64,000 nt of DNA from Pseudomonas sp. PD9R (GCF_019200975.1 NZ_JAHTMR010000003.1:217639-281638), one strand, 5' to 3'. Counted from the first letter of the stretch, positions 17,980 to 27,244 are shown. Notes: generated by a model from the sequence alone, not told the origin. A program made the numbers and translations.

Positions 17980-18903
17980 ATGCCCAAGTCAATCGTTGCT
18001 GCACTGCAAATCGGTGCCTTGCCCGGCGGCAAGGCCGAGACCCTGGAGCAGATCCTGTCGTATGAAAACGCGATCACCGAATCCGGCGCAGGGCTGGTTG
18101 TCATGCCTGAAGCGCTGCTCGGCGGTTATCCAAAGGGGGAGGGGTTTGGGACTCAACTGGGGTATCGATTACCGGAGGGGCGCGAAGCCTTTGCCCGCTA
18201 TTTTGCCAATGCCATTGACGTGCCTGGCGTGGAGACAGAGGCGCTGGCGGGTTTGTCGGCGCGTACGGGCGCCAATCTGGTCATTGGCGTGATTGAACGG
18301 GCGGGCAGCACGTTGTACTGCACGGCCCTGTATTTCGATCCGCAGGCCGGGCTGGTGGCCAAGCATCGCAAACTGATGCCCACCGGCACCGAGCGCTTGA
18401 TTTGGGGCAAAGGCGATGGCTCGACGCTGCCGGTGATCGATAGCCAGGTCGGGCGGATTGGCGCGGTGGTGTGCTGGGAAAACATGATGCCGCTGCTGCG
18501 CACCGCGATGTACGCCAAGGGCGTGGAGGTGTGGTGCGCGCCGACGGTGGACGAGCGCGAGATGTGGCAAGTCAGCATGCGCCATATCGCCCATGAAGGG
18601 CGCTGCTTTGTGGTCAGTGCCTGTCAGGTTCAGGATTCGCCGCAGGCTTTGGGTGTCGAGATTGCCAACTGGCCGGTGGAGCGGCCGCTGATTGCCGGCG
18701 GCAGTGTGATCGTCGGGCCGATGGGTGACATTCTGGCCGGACCGCTGCGTGACGTGGCGGGTTTGCTCACGGCTGAAATCGACACCGACGACCTGATCCG
18801 CGCCCGTTACGACTACGACGTGGTCGGGCACTACGCGCGCCCGGATGTGTTTGAGCTGACGGTGGATGAGCGCGCCAAACCGGGCGTGAAATTCACCTTG
18901 TAG
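17980..18903 (+). CDS. Nitrilase-family carbon-nitrogen hydrolase
   Basis: 307 residues from ATG 17980 (ACGGAG about 8 bases upstream; GTG 17977 also in frame). The Glu-Lys-Cys triad is present: E44 in [11 protein letters not shown]131 in [13 protein letters not shown]165 in [12 protein letters not shown]. The CWEN context and HRKLMPT motif are those of true nitrilases, which turn nitriles into carboxylic acids and ammonia, rather than amidases. Length is slightly below the usual 330-350 because the C-terminal tail is short; the TAG stop comes from the REP element that begins at 18900. Probably controlled by the divergent LysR protein. Confidence 0.9.
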   Translation: MPKSIVAALQIGALPGGKAETLEQILSYENAITESGAGLVVMPEALLGGYPKGEGFGTQLGYRLPEGREAFARYFANAIDVPGVETEALAGLSARTGANLVIGVIERAGSTLYCTALYFDPQAGLVAKHRKLMPTGTERLIWGKGDGSTLPVIDSQVGRIGAVVCWENMMPLLRTAMYAKGVEVWCAPTVDEREMWQVSMRHIAHEGRCFVVSACQVQDSPQALGVEIANWPVERPLIAGGSVIVGPMGDILAGPLRDVAGLLTAEIDTDDLIRARYDYDVVGHYARPDVFELTVDERAKPGVKFTL

Positions 18904-18982
18904 GAGCTGCCGCAGACTGCGATCTTTTGATCTTGCTTGTAAAAACCAAGGTCAAAAGATCGCAGCCAGCGACAGCTCCTAC
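18900..18982. repeat. REP inverted pair supplying the nitrilase stop
   Basis: GTAGGAGCTGCCGCAGACTG faces the complementary arm ending CAGCTCCTAC at 18982. The first bases (TAG at 18901-18903) are the nitrilase stop codon. Confidence 0.9.
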
Positions 18983-18994
18983 AGGGTTGTTATC

Positions 18995-19468
18995 TTACCG
19001 GCTGCCAGTCATCGGCCCCGGCAGGCTGAGCTTGCCACTGTCCACGAAGCGTTTGGTGCCAAACAACCCGCCACCCAGTTTGCCGCGTAAAACGTAGGGC
19101 AGATTGTTCAGCGATGGCGTTTCAACCAAACCAAGGGTCTGGCGCAGTACCGAGAACGCCGACACGCTCACCGGTACGCTCAGCACGGTATCGGAAAAAC
19201 GCCCGATCGAGCCCGTCTGATCGCTGACGCCGGAGGCGAAAGGTTGGCCATTGATGTCCAGGTCCAGCGCCACACCGTTGTAATTGACGTTCATGCCATT
19301 GGGGTTTTGCACGCGGATTTTCACCGCAAACCGTACTTCCATCCCCTGGCCTTGCAATGGCTCGACGCCGACGACGTTGACACTCAACGGGTCGCTATTG
19401 GGAAACGAGCTACAGGCGCTCAGCCCGAATAACAGCAGGGAAAGGAGGACCGCATGGAGGCTGCGCAT
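18995..19468 (-). CDS. LEA type 2 family lipoprotein
   Basis: 157 residues. Lipoprotein signal MRSLHAVLLSLLLFGLSAC with lipobox L-S-A-C at 16-19. The mature part has the LEA14/WHy beta-sandwich pattern: VNVVGVEPLQGQGMEVRFAV, RVQNPNGMNVNYNGVALDL (the NPN signature), then FSDTVLSVPVSVSAFSVL. Such proteins are envelope stress or desiccation-related; the function is not established. Convergent with the nitrilase; the NCS2 permease gene lies upstream of it on the same strand. Confidence 0.82.
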   Translation of the reverse strand: MRSLHAVLLSLLLFGLSACSSFPNSDPLSVNVVGVEPLQGQGMEVRFAVKIRVQNPNGMNVNYNGVALDLDINGQPFASGVSDQTGSIGRFSDTVLSVPVSVSAFSVLRQTLGLVETPSLNNLPYVLRGKLGGGLFGTKRFVDSGKLSLPGPMTGSR

Positions 19469-19526
19469 GGACGTGCTCTCGTTGGGAAAGGGGCTGAACC
19501 GCCGTGGCTCAGCCCTTGAGCACGAT

Positions 19527-20999
19527 TTAGCGGTTCAACTGTGCGACACCCGCAGGTGTTTTGGGTTCACCCTTGCTGGGAACATCCGGATTTTGCATCA
19601 CTTGCAGCACCGAGGCTTCGGGGTCGAACTCGTCTTCTTCCAGCTCGATGAATTCTTCGGGAAGGAAGATATTCAAAACGATAGCGCACAGCGCGCCAAC
19701 GGTGATGGGCGATTCGAAAATGTTGTGCAGCGCCTTGGGCAGTTCACGCAAGACTTCCGGCACCGCCGCCACACCCAGGCCCATGCCGAGAGAGATTGCC
19801 ACGATCAACATGTTGCGCCGATGCAGCCCGGCTTCGGCGAGGATCTTGATCCCGGCCACGGCCACGGTGCCGAACATCACCAGTTCGGCACCACCAAGCA
19901 CCGGTTTGGGCATCAGTTGCAGCACCGCGCCGATCATCGGAAACAACCCCAGCACCACCAACAGACCGGCAATGAAAAACGCGACGTAACGGCTGGCGAC
20001 GCCGGTGAGCTGAATCACGCCGTTGTTTTGCGCGAAGGTCACCATTGGCATGCTGTTGAAGACGGCAGCCATGGCCGAGTTGAGGCCGTCGGCCAACAGC
20101 CCGGACTTGATCCGGCGGATGTACACCGGCCCTTTGACCGGTTGCCGGGAAATCATCGAGTTGGCGGTCAAGTCGCCCGCCGCTTCCAGGGGCGACACCA
20201 GGAAAATCACCGCTACCGGCACGAACGCCACCCAGTCGAACGAGAACCCGTACTTGAACGGCACCGGCACGCTCATCAACGGCACGGCGGGCATGCTGGA
20301 GAAGTCGACGTTGCCCATCAGCCAGGCCACGACATAGCCAAGGGTCAGGCCTATGACAATTGCTCCGAGGCGCAGGAACGGTACGTCTACCCGGTTCAGC
20401 ACCACAATAGTCCCGAGCGCCAGTGCCGCCAAGCCCAAGTGGCTCGCCGCACCAAGATCGGTCGCGCCGAAACCACCGGCGATATCCGTCATGGCGACCT
20501 TGATCAGCGACAGGCCCATCAGCGTAATAATCGTGCCGGTAACCACTGGGGTGATCAACATCCGCAGTTTGCCGATGAACTGACTCAGTACCACCTCGAT
20601 GAACGCCGCGAAGAAGCACACGCCGAAGATGGTCGAGAGGATTTCATCAGTGCCGCCACCTCGGGCCTTGACCATGAAACCGGCGCTGAGGATGACGCTG
20701 ATGAACGAGAAACTGGTGCCTTGCAGGCACAGCAGGCCGGAGCCGATGGGACCGAAGCGCCGCGCCTGAACGAAGGTGCCCAGGCCCGAGACGAATAGGG
20801 CCATGCTGATCAGGTAAGGGATTTCACTCTGCAAACCCAGGGCGCTGCCCATGATCAGTGTCGGAGTGATGATGCCGACGAAACTGGCGAGCACGTGTTG
20901 CAGGGCCGCGAAGAGTGTGGCGGTCAGGTGCGGGCGGTCGTTGAGGCCGTAGATCAGGTCGGATCGGGGCTGGGTTTTTGCTGGTTCAGATGAGGTCAC
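19527..20999 (-). CDS. NCS2 family nucleobase (xanthine/uracil) permease
   Basis: 490-residue inner-membrane proton symporter of the nucleobase:cation symporter-2 family with about 12-14 hydrophobic segments. Family motifs are seen: PVVTGTIITLMGLSLI, SPLEAAGDLTANSMIS (contains the substrate Glu), and NSMPMVTFAQNNGVIQLTGV matching the NCS2 signature. It resembles xanthine or urate permeases more than UraA, but substrate is not proven. The C terminus is acidic (FIELEEDEFDPEA) and cytoplasmic. Encoded 58 bases upstream of the LEA-type lipoprotein on the same strand; possible cotranscription. Confidence 0.88.
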   Translation of the reverse strand: MTSSEPAKTQPRSDLIYGLNDRPHLTATLFAALQHVLASFVGIITPTLIMGSALGLQSEIPYLISMALFVSGLGTFVQARRFGPIGSGLLCLQGTSFSFISVILSAGFMVKARGGGTDEILSTIFGVCFFAAFIEVVLSQFIGKLRMLITPVVTGTIITLMGLSLIKVAMTDIAGGFGATDLGAASHLGLAALALGTIVVLNRVDVPFLRLGAIVIGLTLGYVVAWLMGNVDFSSMPAVPLMSVPVPFKYGFSFDWVAFVPVAVIFLVSPLEAAGDLTANSMISRQPVKGPVYIRRIKSGLLADGLNSAMAAVFNSMPMVTFAQNNGVIQLTGVASRYVAFFIAGLLVVLGLFPMIGAVLQLMPKPVLGGAELVMFGTVAVAGIKILAEAGLHRRNMLIVAISLGMGLGVAAVPEVLRELPKALHNIFESPITVGALCAIVLNIFLPEEFIELEEDEFDPEASVLQVMQNPDVPSKGEPKTPAGVAQLNR

Positions 21000-21050
21000 G
21001 AGGAAAGCGCCAGGGGCCAGGTCGAAAAATGGAGGCGCAGGATGCCAGAA

Positions 21051-21137
21051 AGATCAAAAGATCGCAGCCTGCGGCAGCTCCACAGGAAATCGCGGTTCAA
21101 AATGTAGGAGCTGCCGCAGGCTGCGATCTTTTGATCT
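21051..21137. repeat. REP inverted pair (outward)
   Basis: AGATCAAAAGATCGCAGCCT...then GTAGGAGCTGCCGCAGGCTG...TTGATCT: the two arms point the opposite way round from most pairs here. It ends one base before the stop codon of the LysR gene (21138). Confidence 0.88.
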
Positions 21138-22031
21138 TCAAACAAACGCCGACAACAAATCCTCTTCAAACGCCTTCTGCGCATCCCCCGGCACCTGCGC
21201 GCGATGTCGGGCCAGATGAAACGCCACATCGAAACTCATGCCCTCGTGACGCACCACTCGCAGCAACCCCTTGTCTTCCCAGCTACGGGCAAAATGACTG
21301 GGCAGATACCCGACATGTTTGCCGGACAGAATGAAGGCGAGGGTCCCTTCGACCTGTTCCGAGCGCGCCGAACACAACTTTCCTTGAAAAGGCTCGTCGC
21401 TGCGCAGGAAGCGGTAAGGGTGATCGACCCGGTCGCAGGCTTGCAGCGCCTCGTCGTCCGGGGCGTCATTGGTGAACAGCGGATGGCCAGGCGCGCAATA
21501 TAAATGCTGGGTTTCGGTAAATAGTTCGCGGTAGTCAAATGCGCTTTGCACCTGCGAGAAATAACCGATGGCCAAGTCCAGCCGCTGTTGCAGCAGCAGG
21601 CGCTCCATTTCGCCGGGCATGGCGCTGATCAACTCGATGCGCACTGATTCGTCGCGCTCGCGAAAACGCCGGATCGCCCCGGCGACTTGTTGAAGCACCG
21701 ATTGATCCAGCGCTTCGGACAAACCCAGGCGCACTTCACCGATCAAGCGCCCGGCCACACCGTTGGATTGATGGCGGAACGCTTCAATGGACTCGAACAG
21801 GCTGCGTGTTGCGCTGAGCAGTTGCTCGCCCTTGGGTGTAATGCTGAATCCGCTCTTGCCGCGACTGCACAAGCGATAACCGAGGCGGGTTTCCAGCTTG
21901 GCCATTTGCTGGCTGATGCTGGACTGGCTCAAGCCCAGTTCCCCCTGTGCCGCGCTGAAACCGCCGCACTCCACAACGCTGACGAACAGGCGCAGCAGTT
22001 GCAAGTCCAGATCATGCAGTTGACCGAGCAT
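21138..22031 (-). CDS. LysR-family regulator beside polyamine genes
   Basis: 297 residues from ATG 22031 (AGGAG nine bases upstream; an in-frame TTG precedes it). Winged helix at about 8-66 (LDLQLLRLFVSVVECGGFSA, QGELGLSQSSISQQMAKLE), effector domain about 90-290. Divergent from the polyamine-binding protein gene (start 22133), so it probably controls uptake and agmatine breakdown; the ligand is unknown. Confidence 0.88.
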   Translation of the reverse strand: MLGQLHDLDLQLLRLFVSVVECGGFSAAQGELGLSQSSISQQMAKLETRLGYRLCSRGKSGFSITPKGEQLLSATRSLFESIEAFRHQSNGVAGRLIGEVRLGLSEALDQSVLQQVAGAIRRFRERDESVRIELISAMPGEMERLLLQQRLDLAIGYFSQVQSAFDYRELFTETQHLYCAPGHPLFTNDAPDDEALQACDRVDHPYRFLRSDEPFQGKLCSARSEQVEGTLAFILSGKHVGYLPSHFARSWEDKGLLRVVRHEGMSFDVAFHLARHRAQVPGDAQKAFEEDLLSAFV

Positions 22032-22132
22032 CAAACATTACTCCTGCGTAATGTCAGGTTAATAATCTTTATATTTTATCAATGTATCCGACGACGCATT
22101 CTGCAACCACTTCCTCTGGTCAGGTGTTCGTC

Positions 22133-23224
22133 ATGGCTCCCTCGTTCAAGCTGTGTTTACCCGCGCTGTTCCTCGCCATGGCCGCCTCGGCCCAGGCCGA
22201 GGAAAAAGTCGTCAACCTCTACAGTTGGGCCGACTACGTCGCTCCGGAAACCTTGCAGCGTTTTGAGCAGGAAACCGGCATCCACGTGCGCTACGACACT
22301 TTCGATGCGCCGGAGGTGCTGGAAACCAAACTGCTTACCGGTGGCAGCGGCTATGACGTGGTGGTGCCTTCGTCCAGCGTTCTGGCCCGAGGTCTGGCGG
22401 CGGGGGCGCTAAAAGCGATTCCCCACGAAGGCCTGAAGGGTTACGCCAACCTTGACCCGGACCTGCTGGAGAAACTCTCGGCCGTCGACCCCGGCAATCA
22501 ATATGGCGTGCCGTACACCTGGGGCACCCTTGGGTTGGGGATGAATGTCGAGGCGGTGCAGAAGCGCTTGCCGAACGTGCCGCTCAATAGCCTGGATCTG
22601 CTGTTTAAACCGGAATACGCCAGCAAACTGAAGGATTGCGGCATTGCGATTATTGATTCGCCGCAGGAAGTAATCGGCCTGGCGCTGCACTATCTGGGGA
22701 AAGATCCTTACAGCAGCGACAAGAACGATCTCGACGCGGCCCAAGCGCTGCTGCATCAACTGCAGCCTTCGGTGCTGTACGTCGCCAGCGGACGTCAGAT
22801 CAACGACCTGGCCAATGGCAGCGTCTGCCTGGCGTTGGCTTACAACGGTGATGCGAGCATGGCCGCCGATCAGGCGCGCAAGGCCAACAAGCCTTACGAA
22901 ATCGCCTACCGGATTCCCAAGGAGGGCACGATCGTATGGCAAGACAACCTGGCGATTCCCAAGGATGCGCCGCACCCCGAAGCCGCCCGCCAGTTCATCG
23001 AGTTCATGTTGCGTCCAGAGTCCGTCGCGGCGCTCACCAACACCTTGTTTTTTGCCACCGCCAACCAGGCCGCCACACCGCTGGTGGACGAAGCGGTGCG
23101 CACCGATCCGGACATCTACCCACCTGCCGACATCCGTGACCGTTTGTACGCCGACCGCAGCATGAGCCTCAAGGACATGCGCCAGCGCACCCGCGTGTGG
23201 ACCACTTTCCGTAGCCGCCAATAA
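22133..23224 (+). CDS. Polyamine ABC transporter substrate-binding protein
   Basis: 363 residues from ATG 22133, where a signal peptide begins (MAPSFKLCLPALFLAMAASA, cut after AQA); a longer frame reaches ATG 22082. The mature protein matches PotD/PotF/SpuD: VVNLYSWADYVAPETLQRFE, GGSGYDVVVPSS, GNQYGVPYTWGTLGLGMN, IIDSPQEVIGLALHYLG and PEGTIVW-like PKEGTIVWQDNLAIP. It binds spermidine, putrescine or a related amine in the periplasm. No permease or ATPase genes are adjacent, so it must share a transporter or act in sensing. The agmatinase gene follows after 16 bases and is likely cotranscribed. Confidence 0.9.
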   Translation: MAPSFKLCLPALFLAMAASAQAEEKVVNLYSWADYVAPETLQRFEQETGIHVRYDTFDAPEVLETKLLTGGSGYDVVVPSSSVLARGLAAGALKAIPHEGLKGYANLDPDLLEKLSAVDPGNQYGVPYTWGTLGLGMNVEAVQKRLPNVPLNSLDLLFKPEYASKLKDCGIAIIDSPQEVIGLALHYLGKDPYSSDKNDLDAAQALLHQLQPSVLYVASGRQINDLANGSVCLALAYNGDASMAADQARKANKPYEIAYRIPKEGTIVWQDNLAIPKDAPHPEAARQFIEFMLRPESVAALTNTLFFATANQAATPLVDEAVRTDPDIYPPADIRDRLYADRSMSLKDMRQRTRVWTTFRSRQ

Positions 23225-23240
23225 TAAGGAACCTTCAATA

Positions 23241-24200
23241 ATGGACGTCCCAGCGCAGAACGACCAAGCCATCACCCGTGACAGCCTTTATGGCACTGCC
23301 GCCGAAAGCACCTACGCCGGTATCACCAGTTTCATGCGTCGTCGCTACAGCCGAGACTTGCGCGGTGTTGACGTAGCGGTCAGCGGTGTCCCGTTCGACA
23401 CCGCCACCAGCAACCGCCCGGGCGCACGATTCGGGCCACGGGGCATTCGTGCCGCGTCCACCGGAATCGCGTGGGAACGCCACTGGCCCTGGACGTTCGA
23501 CCCGTTTGATCATCTGGCGGTGGTCGATTTCGGTGATTGCGACTTCGACTACGGTTCGCCGCTGTCGACACCGGAAACCATCGAAGCGCATGCCGAGCAC
23601 ATCCTCAACGCCGGTAGCGCGATGCTTACCTTTGGTGGCGATCACTTCATCACCTATCCGCTGCTCAAGGCTCATGCCCGCAAGCACGGTGCGCTGTCGC
23701 TGATCCACTTCGACGCGCACAGCGACACCTGGCCGGACGAAGAGGGCAAACGTATCGACCACGGCACGATGTTCTGGCATGCAGCCAAGGAAGGTTTGGT
23801 CGACCCGTCGCGCTCGGTGCAGATCGGTTTGCGCACCACCAACGACGATCACCAGGGTTTTCAGGTACTGGACGCACGGCAGGTGCATCGGCGTGGGGTG
23901 GATGCGATCGTCGAAGCCATTCGAGCTCGGGTCGGCGATAACCCGGTGTACCTGACGTTCGATATCGACTGTCTTGACCCGGCATTCGCACCGGGCACCG
24001 GGACGCCAGTGTGCGGCGGTTTGAGTACGGTGCAGGCCCTGGAGATCCTTGGCGGTTTGCGCGGGATCAATCTGGTGGGCATGGACGTAGTGGAAGTGGC
24101 GCCGGCCTATGACAATGCGGACATTACTTCACTGGCGGCGGCAACGTTGGCGATGGAGATGCTGTGTCTTTATGCGGCCAAGCATAAGGTTGACCGGTAA
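23241..24200 (+). CDS. speB: Agmatinase SpeB
   Basis: 319-residue ureohydrolase converting agmatine to putrescine and urea. The Mn-binding residues are all present: GGDHF (H135), FDAHSD (D158, H160, D162) and TFDIDCLDPAFAPGTGTP (the two Asp). It is closer to E. coli SpeB than to guanidinobutyrase or guanidinopropionase: GVPFDTATSNRPGARFGP, IAWERHWPWTF, and VGMDVVEVAPAYDNADIT. ATG 23241 has AAGGAA upstream. With the polyamine-binding protein upstream it forms a small uptake/degradation unit under the divergent LysR regulator. Confidence 0.92.
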   Translation: MDVPAQNDQAITRDSLYGTAAESTYAGITSFMRRRYSRDLRGVDVAVSGVPFDTATSNRPGARFGPRGIRAASTGIAWERHWPWTFDPFDHLAVVDFGDCDFDYGSPLSTPETIEAHAEHILNAGSAMLTFGGDHFITYPLLKAHARKHGALSLIHFDAHSDTWPDEEGKRIDHGTMFWHAAKEGLVDPSRSVQIGLRTTNDDHQGFQVLDARQVHRRGVDAIVEAIRARVGDNPVYLTFDIDCLDPAFAPGTGTPVCGGLSTVQALEILGGLRGINLVGMDVVEVAPAYDNADITSLAAATLAMEMLCLYAAKHKVDR

Positions 24201-24228
24201 CCAAGATTTGCGGTGTCTGTCGTAACGC

Positions 24229-24296
24229 CTTCGCGGGCAAGCCTCGCTCCTACAGGGACCGCATTTTTCCTGTAGGAGCGAGGCTTGCCCGCGAAG
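24229..24296. terminator. 27-base perfect REP hairpin, bidirectional
   Basis: CTTCGCGGGCAAGCCTCGCT(CCTACAG) at 24229-24255 and its exact complement at 24270-24296, with a 14-base loop. Two second-family REPs head to head between convergent speB and the aldo/keto reductase; likely ends both transcripts. Confidence 0.85.
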
Positions 24297-24301
24297 CTTT
24301 T

Positions 24302-25354
24302 TCAGGCGACGGGGATGATTGGCAGATCCAGTGTCTGACCACCACTAAACCGCGCAAACGAGCCGCTGATGGATTCGTGAGGCACACCTTTGGCCACATC
24401 GCTGACACCATCAAGTCGCGCCAACTGCTCAGCATTCAATTGCACATTCAACGCGCCCAAAGTCGCATCCAGTTGCGCGCGGGTGCGCGAGCCGAGAATC
24501 GGGATCAACGCGGTGGTCGAACGTTTGGCCTTTTCTCGCAGCCAGGCAATGGCTACGTGGGTCGGGCTGGCTTCCAGTTCTGCGGCAACGGTCAACAAAG
24601 TGTCGAGCAGGGCGGTTTCACGCTGGCTTTTCTCGGCGTGAATCAACATGCCGAGTTTGGCGGCGCGGTTGTCGCCATCGTTGCTGCGGTACTTGCCGGT
24701 GAGAAATCCACCACCCAACGGTGACCACAAGGTTGCAGCAAGGCCCAGCGCTTCAGCCATGGGCAATTGTTCGCGTTCGGCTGTGCGCTCGGCCAAGCTG
24801 TATTCGACCTGGATCGCCGCAATCGGCGCGAAGCCGCGTACTTCGGCTAGCAGGTCAGCGCGTGCGATGCGCCAGGCCGGGAAGTTCGACAGCCCGGCGT
24901 AATGGATCTTGCCGGCCCGCACCAGGTCGTCGAAACCGCGCAAGATCTCTTCCATCGGCGTCACGCCATCGCTCATGTGCGCCCAGAACAAGTCGAGGTG
25001 ATCGGTTTTCAGTCGTTTCAGGCTCTCTTCGACAGCGCGCACCATGTTCTTGCGATTGTTGCCGGTGTGGGAAATGCCCGCGGCGGGTGTAGTACCCAAG
25101 GTGTATTTGCTGGCGACCACTAAACGATCACGTTCCGCGGCGATAAATTCGCTGAGCATGACTTCTGATTGGCCAGCCTGATAGCCGTTGGCGGTGTCGA
25201 TGAAGTTACCGCCTGCCTCCAGATACCCATCAAAAATGCCCTTTGCTTCGTCACGCTCGGCACCATGGCCCCAACCGGTACCGAAATTACCGGCGCCCAA
25301 CGCCAGTTCGGAAACCCGCAAACCGGTTTTGCGACCGAATACTTTGTAGTGCAT
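24302..25354 (-). CDS. Aldo/keto reductase
   Basis: 350-residue NADPH-dependent oxidoreductase of the AKR superfamily. Catalytic tetrad is visible: Asp in FIDTANGY, Tyr of the same motif, Lys in VVASKYTLG, His in FWAHMSD. The C terminus has the coenzyme segment ALIPILGSRTRAQL. A good ribosome site (CAGGAG) precedes ATG 25354. It is monocistronic, and its promoter carries a palindrome over the -10 region, suggesting repression by an aldehyde- or stress-sensing regulator not encoded here. Substrate unknown. Confidence 0.88.
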   Translation of the reverse strand: MHYKVFGRKTGLRVSELALGAGNFGTGWGHGAERDEAKGIFDGYLEAGGNFIDTANGYQAGQSEVMLSEFIAAERDRLVVASKYTLGTTPAAGISHTGNNRKNMVRAVEESLKRLKTDHLDLFWAHMSDGVTPMEEILRGFDDLVRAGKIHYAGLSNFPAWRIARADLLAEVRGFAPIAAIQVEYSLAERTAEREQLPMAEALGLAATLWSPLGGGFLTGKYRSNDGDNRAAKLGMLIHAEKSQRETALLDTLLTVAAELEASPTHVAIAWLREKAKRSTTALIPILGSRTRAQLDATLGALNVQLNAEQLARLDGVSDVAKGVPHESISGSFARFSGGQTLDLPIIPVA

Positions 25355-25384
25355 GGGATGACTCCTGAAGATGGCGATTATTAG

Positions 25385-25433
25385 ATGACTAGCAACATGT
25401 ATTTAATATGATGTTAGTCATATAGGCCGTCAA
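25385..25433 (-). promoter_or_regulatory. Aldo/keto reductase promoter with operator dyad
   Basis: Minus strand: -35 TTGACG (25428-25433) and an AT-rich -10 (CATATT or TATTAA) about 17-19 bases on. The -10 is framed by ATGACTA (25385-25391) and TAGTCAT (25415-25421), an inverted pair extended by ACAT/ATGT. The arrangement looks like an operator over a sigma-70 promoter. Confidence 0.55.
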
Positions 25434-25494
25434 GGTACTTTTTACTTCTGACATTTCACTGAAGAGGCGGCCGACGGATGGCATACTGCCGTGC

Positions 25495-26613
25495 ATGAAT
25501 GTCGACTCTCCGCTCAGCGCCTGGCAACACGCCATCGAACAAAAGGGTTTCGTCCAGGACGAAGCTCAGGAACATGCCGTCTGGGCCTTGCAAAAGTGCC
25601 ACGAAGCCTTGCACGAAGGGCGTACGCCAATTACCGGTGTGTACCTCTGGGGGCCGGTCGGGCGCGGTAAAACCTGGTTGATGGACCAGTTTTACCAACA
25701 CCTGCGAGTGCCGGCCCGGCGTCAGCACTTTCACCATTTCATGGGGTGGGTGCATCAGCGCTCGTTCCAGCTCACCGGCACTGCCGATCCGCTGAAGGCA
25801 CTGGCGCGCGAGCTGAGCGAAGAGGTGCGCGTGCTGTGTTTTGATGAGCTGTTCGTCAATGACATCGGTGACGCGATCATTCTCGGGCGTTTGTTCCAGG
25901 TGATGTTCGAACAGGGCGTGGTGGTGGTCTGCACCTCAAATCTGCCGCCCGATCAGCTCTACGCCGACGGCTTTAATCGCGATCGCTTTATGCCGGCCAT
26001 TGCGGCAATCAAACAGCACATGCAGGTGGTGGCGGTGGACGGCGGGGAAGATCATCGCTTGCATCCGGGGCAGGGCTTGCAGCGTTACTGGGTGGCCACG
26101 CCCGGGAAACCCAGCGCTCTGGGTGAGGTGTTCCAGGCACTGACTGTCGGCCAAGCGGTTTCAACCGATCCGATCCAGGTGGGTTATCGCTCGCTCGATG
26201 TGGTGCAGGCCAGCCAAAGCGTGCTGTGGTGTCGCTACGCCGATCTCTGTGAACAGCCCTTTGCTGCCATGGATTTCATGGCCCTGTGCGACACCTTCGG
26301 CGCTATTCTGTTGAGTGACGTGCCCAACCTCAGCGCGCAAAAGCGCGCAGGGCGCATCGCCCGTGGCACTGAAGACGGCGTGGAGCGAGTGGTCGCCGGC
26401 GACCGCGAGTTGCCGCAATTGTCAGTGCATGACGACGGCGTGCGGCGTTTCATCGCCCTGGTGGACGAGTGCTACGACCGCAAAGTGCCGCTGTACCTCG
26501 AAGCGCAGGTGCCTATGGACTCGCTCTACACCGAGGGCTATCTGGAATTTCCGTTCCGCCGCACCCTCAGTCGCCTGCAGGAAATGCAGCTGCAACGTTT
26601 CGCCGAGGCGTGA
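25495..26613 (+). CDS. zapE: ZapE/AFG1-type ATPase
   Basis: 372-residue P-loop ATPase of the ZapE (YhcM/AFG1) family, which in E. coli associates with the Z-ring. Walker A is GPVGRGKT (53-60), Walker B VLCFDELF (about 113-120), sensor TSNLPPDQLYADGFNRDRFM. The family motif HFHHFMGWVH follows Walker A. Length fits the family (about 370). Pseudomonads often have a second, more conserved zapE near rplM; this may be the paralogue, so the division role is not certain. The DinB gene starts 18 bases downstream and may be cotranscribed. Confidence 0.85.
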   Translation: MNVDSPLSAWQHAIEQKGFVQDEAQEHAVWALQKCHEALHEGRTPITGVYLWGPVGRGKTWLMDQFYQHLRVPARRQHFHHFMGWVHQRSFQLTGTADPLKALARELSEEVRVLCFDELFVNDIGDAIILGRLFQVMFEQGVVVVCTSNLPPDQLYADGFNRDRFMPAIAAIKQHMQVVAVDGGEDHRLHPGQGLQRYWVATPGKPSALGEVFQALTVGQAVSTDPIQVGYRSLDVVQASQSVLWCRYADLCEQPFAAMDFMALCDTFGAILLSDVPNLSAQKRAGRIARGTEDGVERVVAGDRELPQLSVHDDGVRRFIALVDECYDRKVPLYLEAQVPMDSLYTEGYLEFPFRRTLSRLQEMQLQRFAEA

Positions 26614-26631
26614 GATTCAGGAGGCGTGAAG

Positions 26632-27213
26632 ATGAATCAACCTCTGTCACACCATTTATTGACCATGGCTTACCAGAACGCCTGGGCCAATCACCGCCTG
26701 GCCAAGGCCTGGTGTCAGTTGAGCCCCGAGGAACTGGCGGCACCGCGGGTCAGTTTCTTTCCAAGCCTGCGCGCGACCCTCAACCACATCCTGACCTGCG
26801 ACTGGTTTTACGTGGATGCCCTTGAGCGCGAGCTGCGTGGCGATGATCCGCATCCAGACTGCTTTGTGTTCTTCAAGGACGACGAACCGTTCAGCCATGG
26901 CAGTGACCTGAGACGTGAACAATCCCATGTGGATCAGCGCTTGATCGCCTACTGCGAGCAAATGCGCGACGCGGATCTGGCGAAGATCGTGACTATCGCC
27001 CGGGACACGCCACAACACGACAGTCGCTTGCGCATGATGTCGCACCTTTTCGAGCACCAGCTCCATCACCGTGGGCAGGTACACGCAATGCTCAGCGATA
27101 CGTCGGTCAAACCGCCGCAATTGGATGAGTTTTTCTGTGCTGGCGAATCTGGCTTGCGGGCTGAAGATTTTGCCGAGTTGGGGTGGACTGAGGCGCTGAT
27201 TTGGGGCCATTAA
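26632..27213 (+). CDS. DinB-family protein
   Basis: 193 residues from ATG 26632, with AGGAGG seven bases upstream (a GTG at 26626 is too close). Four-helix-bundle DinB/YfiT-like protein with a putative metal triad: His in LNHILTCDWFY, and two His in LFEHQLHHRGQVHAML. Members bind a divalent metal and may be thiol-dependent transferases or hydrolases; role unknown. Follows the ZapE-like gene closely. Confidence 0.82.
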   Translation: MNQPLSHHLLTMAYQNAWANHRLAKAWCQLSPEELAAPRVSFFPSLRATLNHILTCDWFYVDALERELRGDDPHPDCFVFFKDDEPFSHGSDLRREQSHVDQRLIAYCEQMRDADLAKIVTIARDTPQHDSRLRMMSHLFEHQLHHRGQVHAMLSDTSVKPPQLDEFFCAGESGLRAEDFAELGWTEALIWGH

Positions 27214-27244
27214 GCAGCCTTCGGCAGATCCTGCTTTATTCCGT

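Noticed and set aside
19284..20798. 504-codon plus-strand frame opposite the NCS2 permease
   Set aside because: Antisense shadow, strongly His/Gln/Arg-rich.
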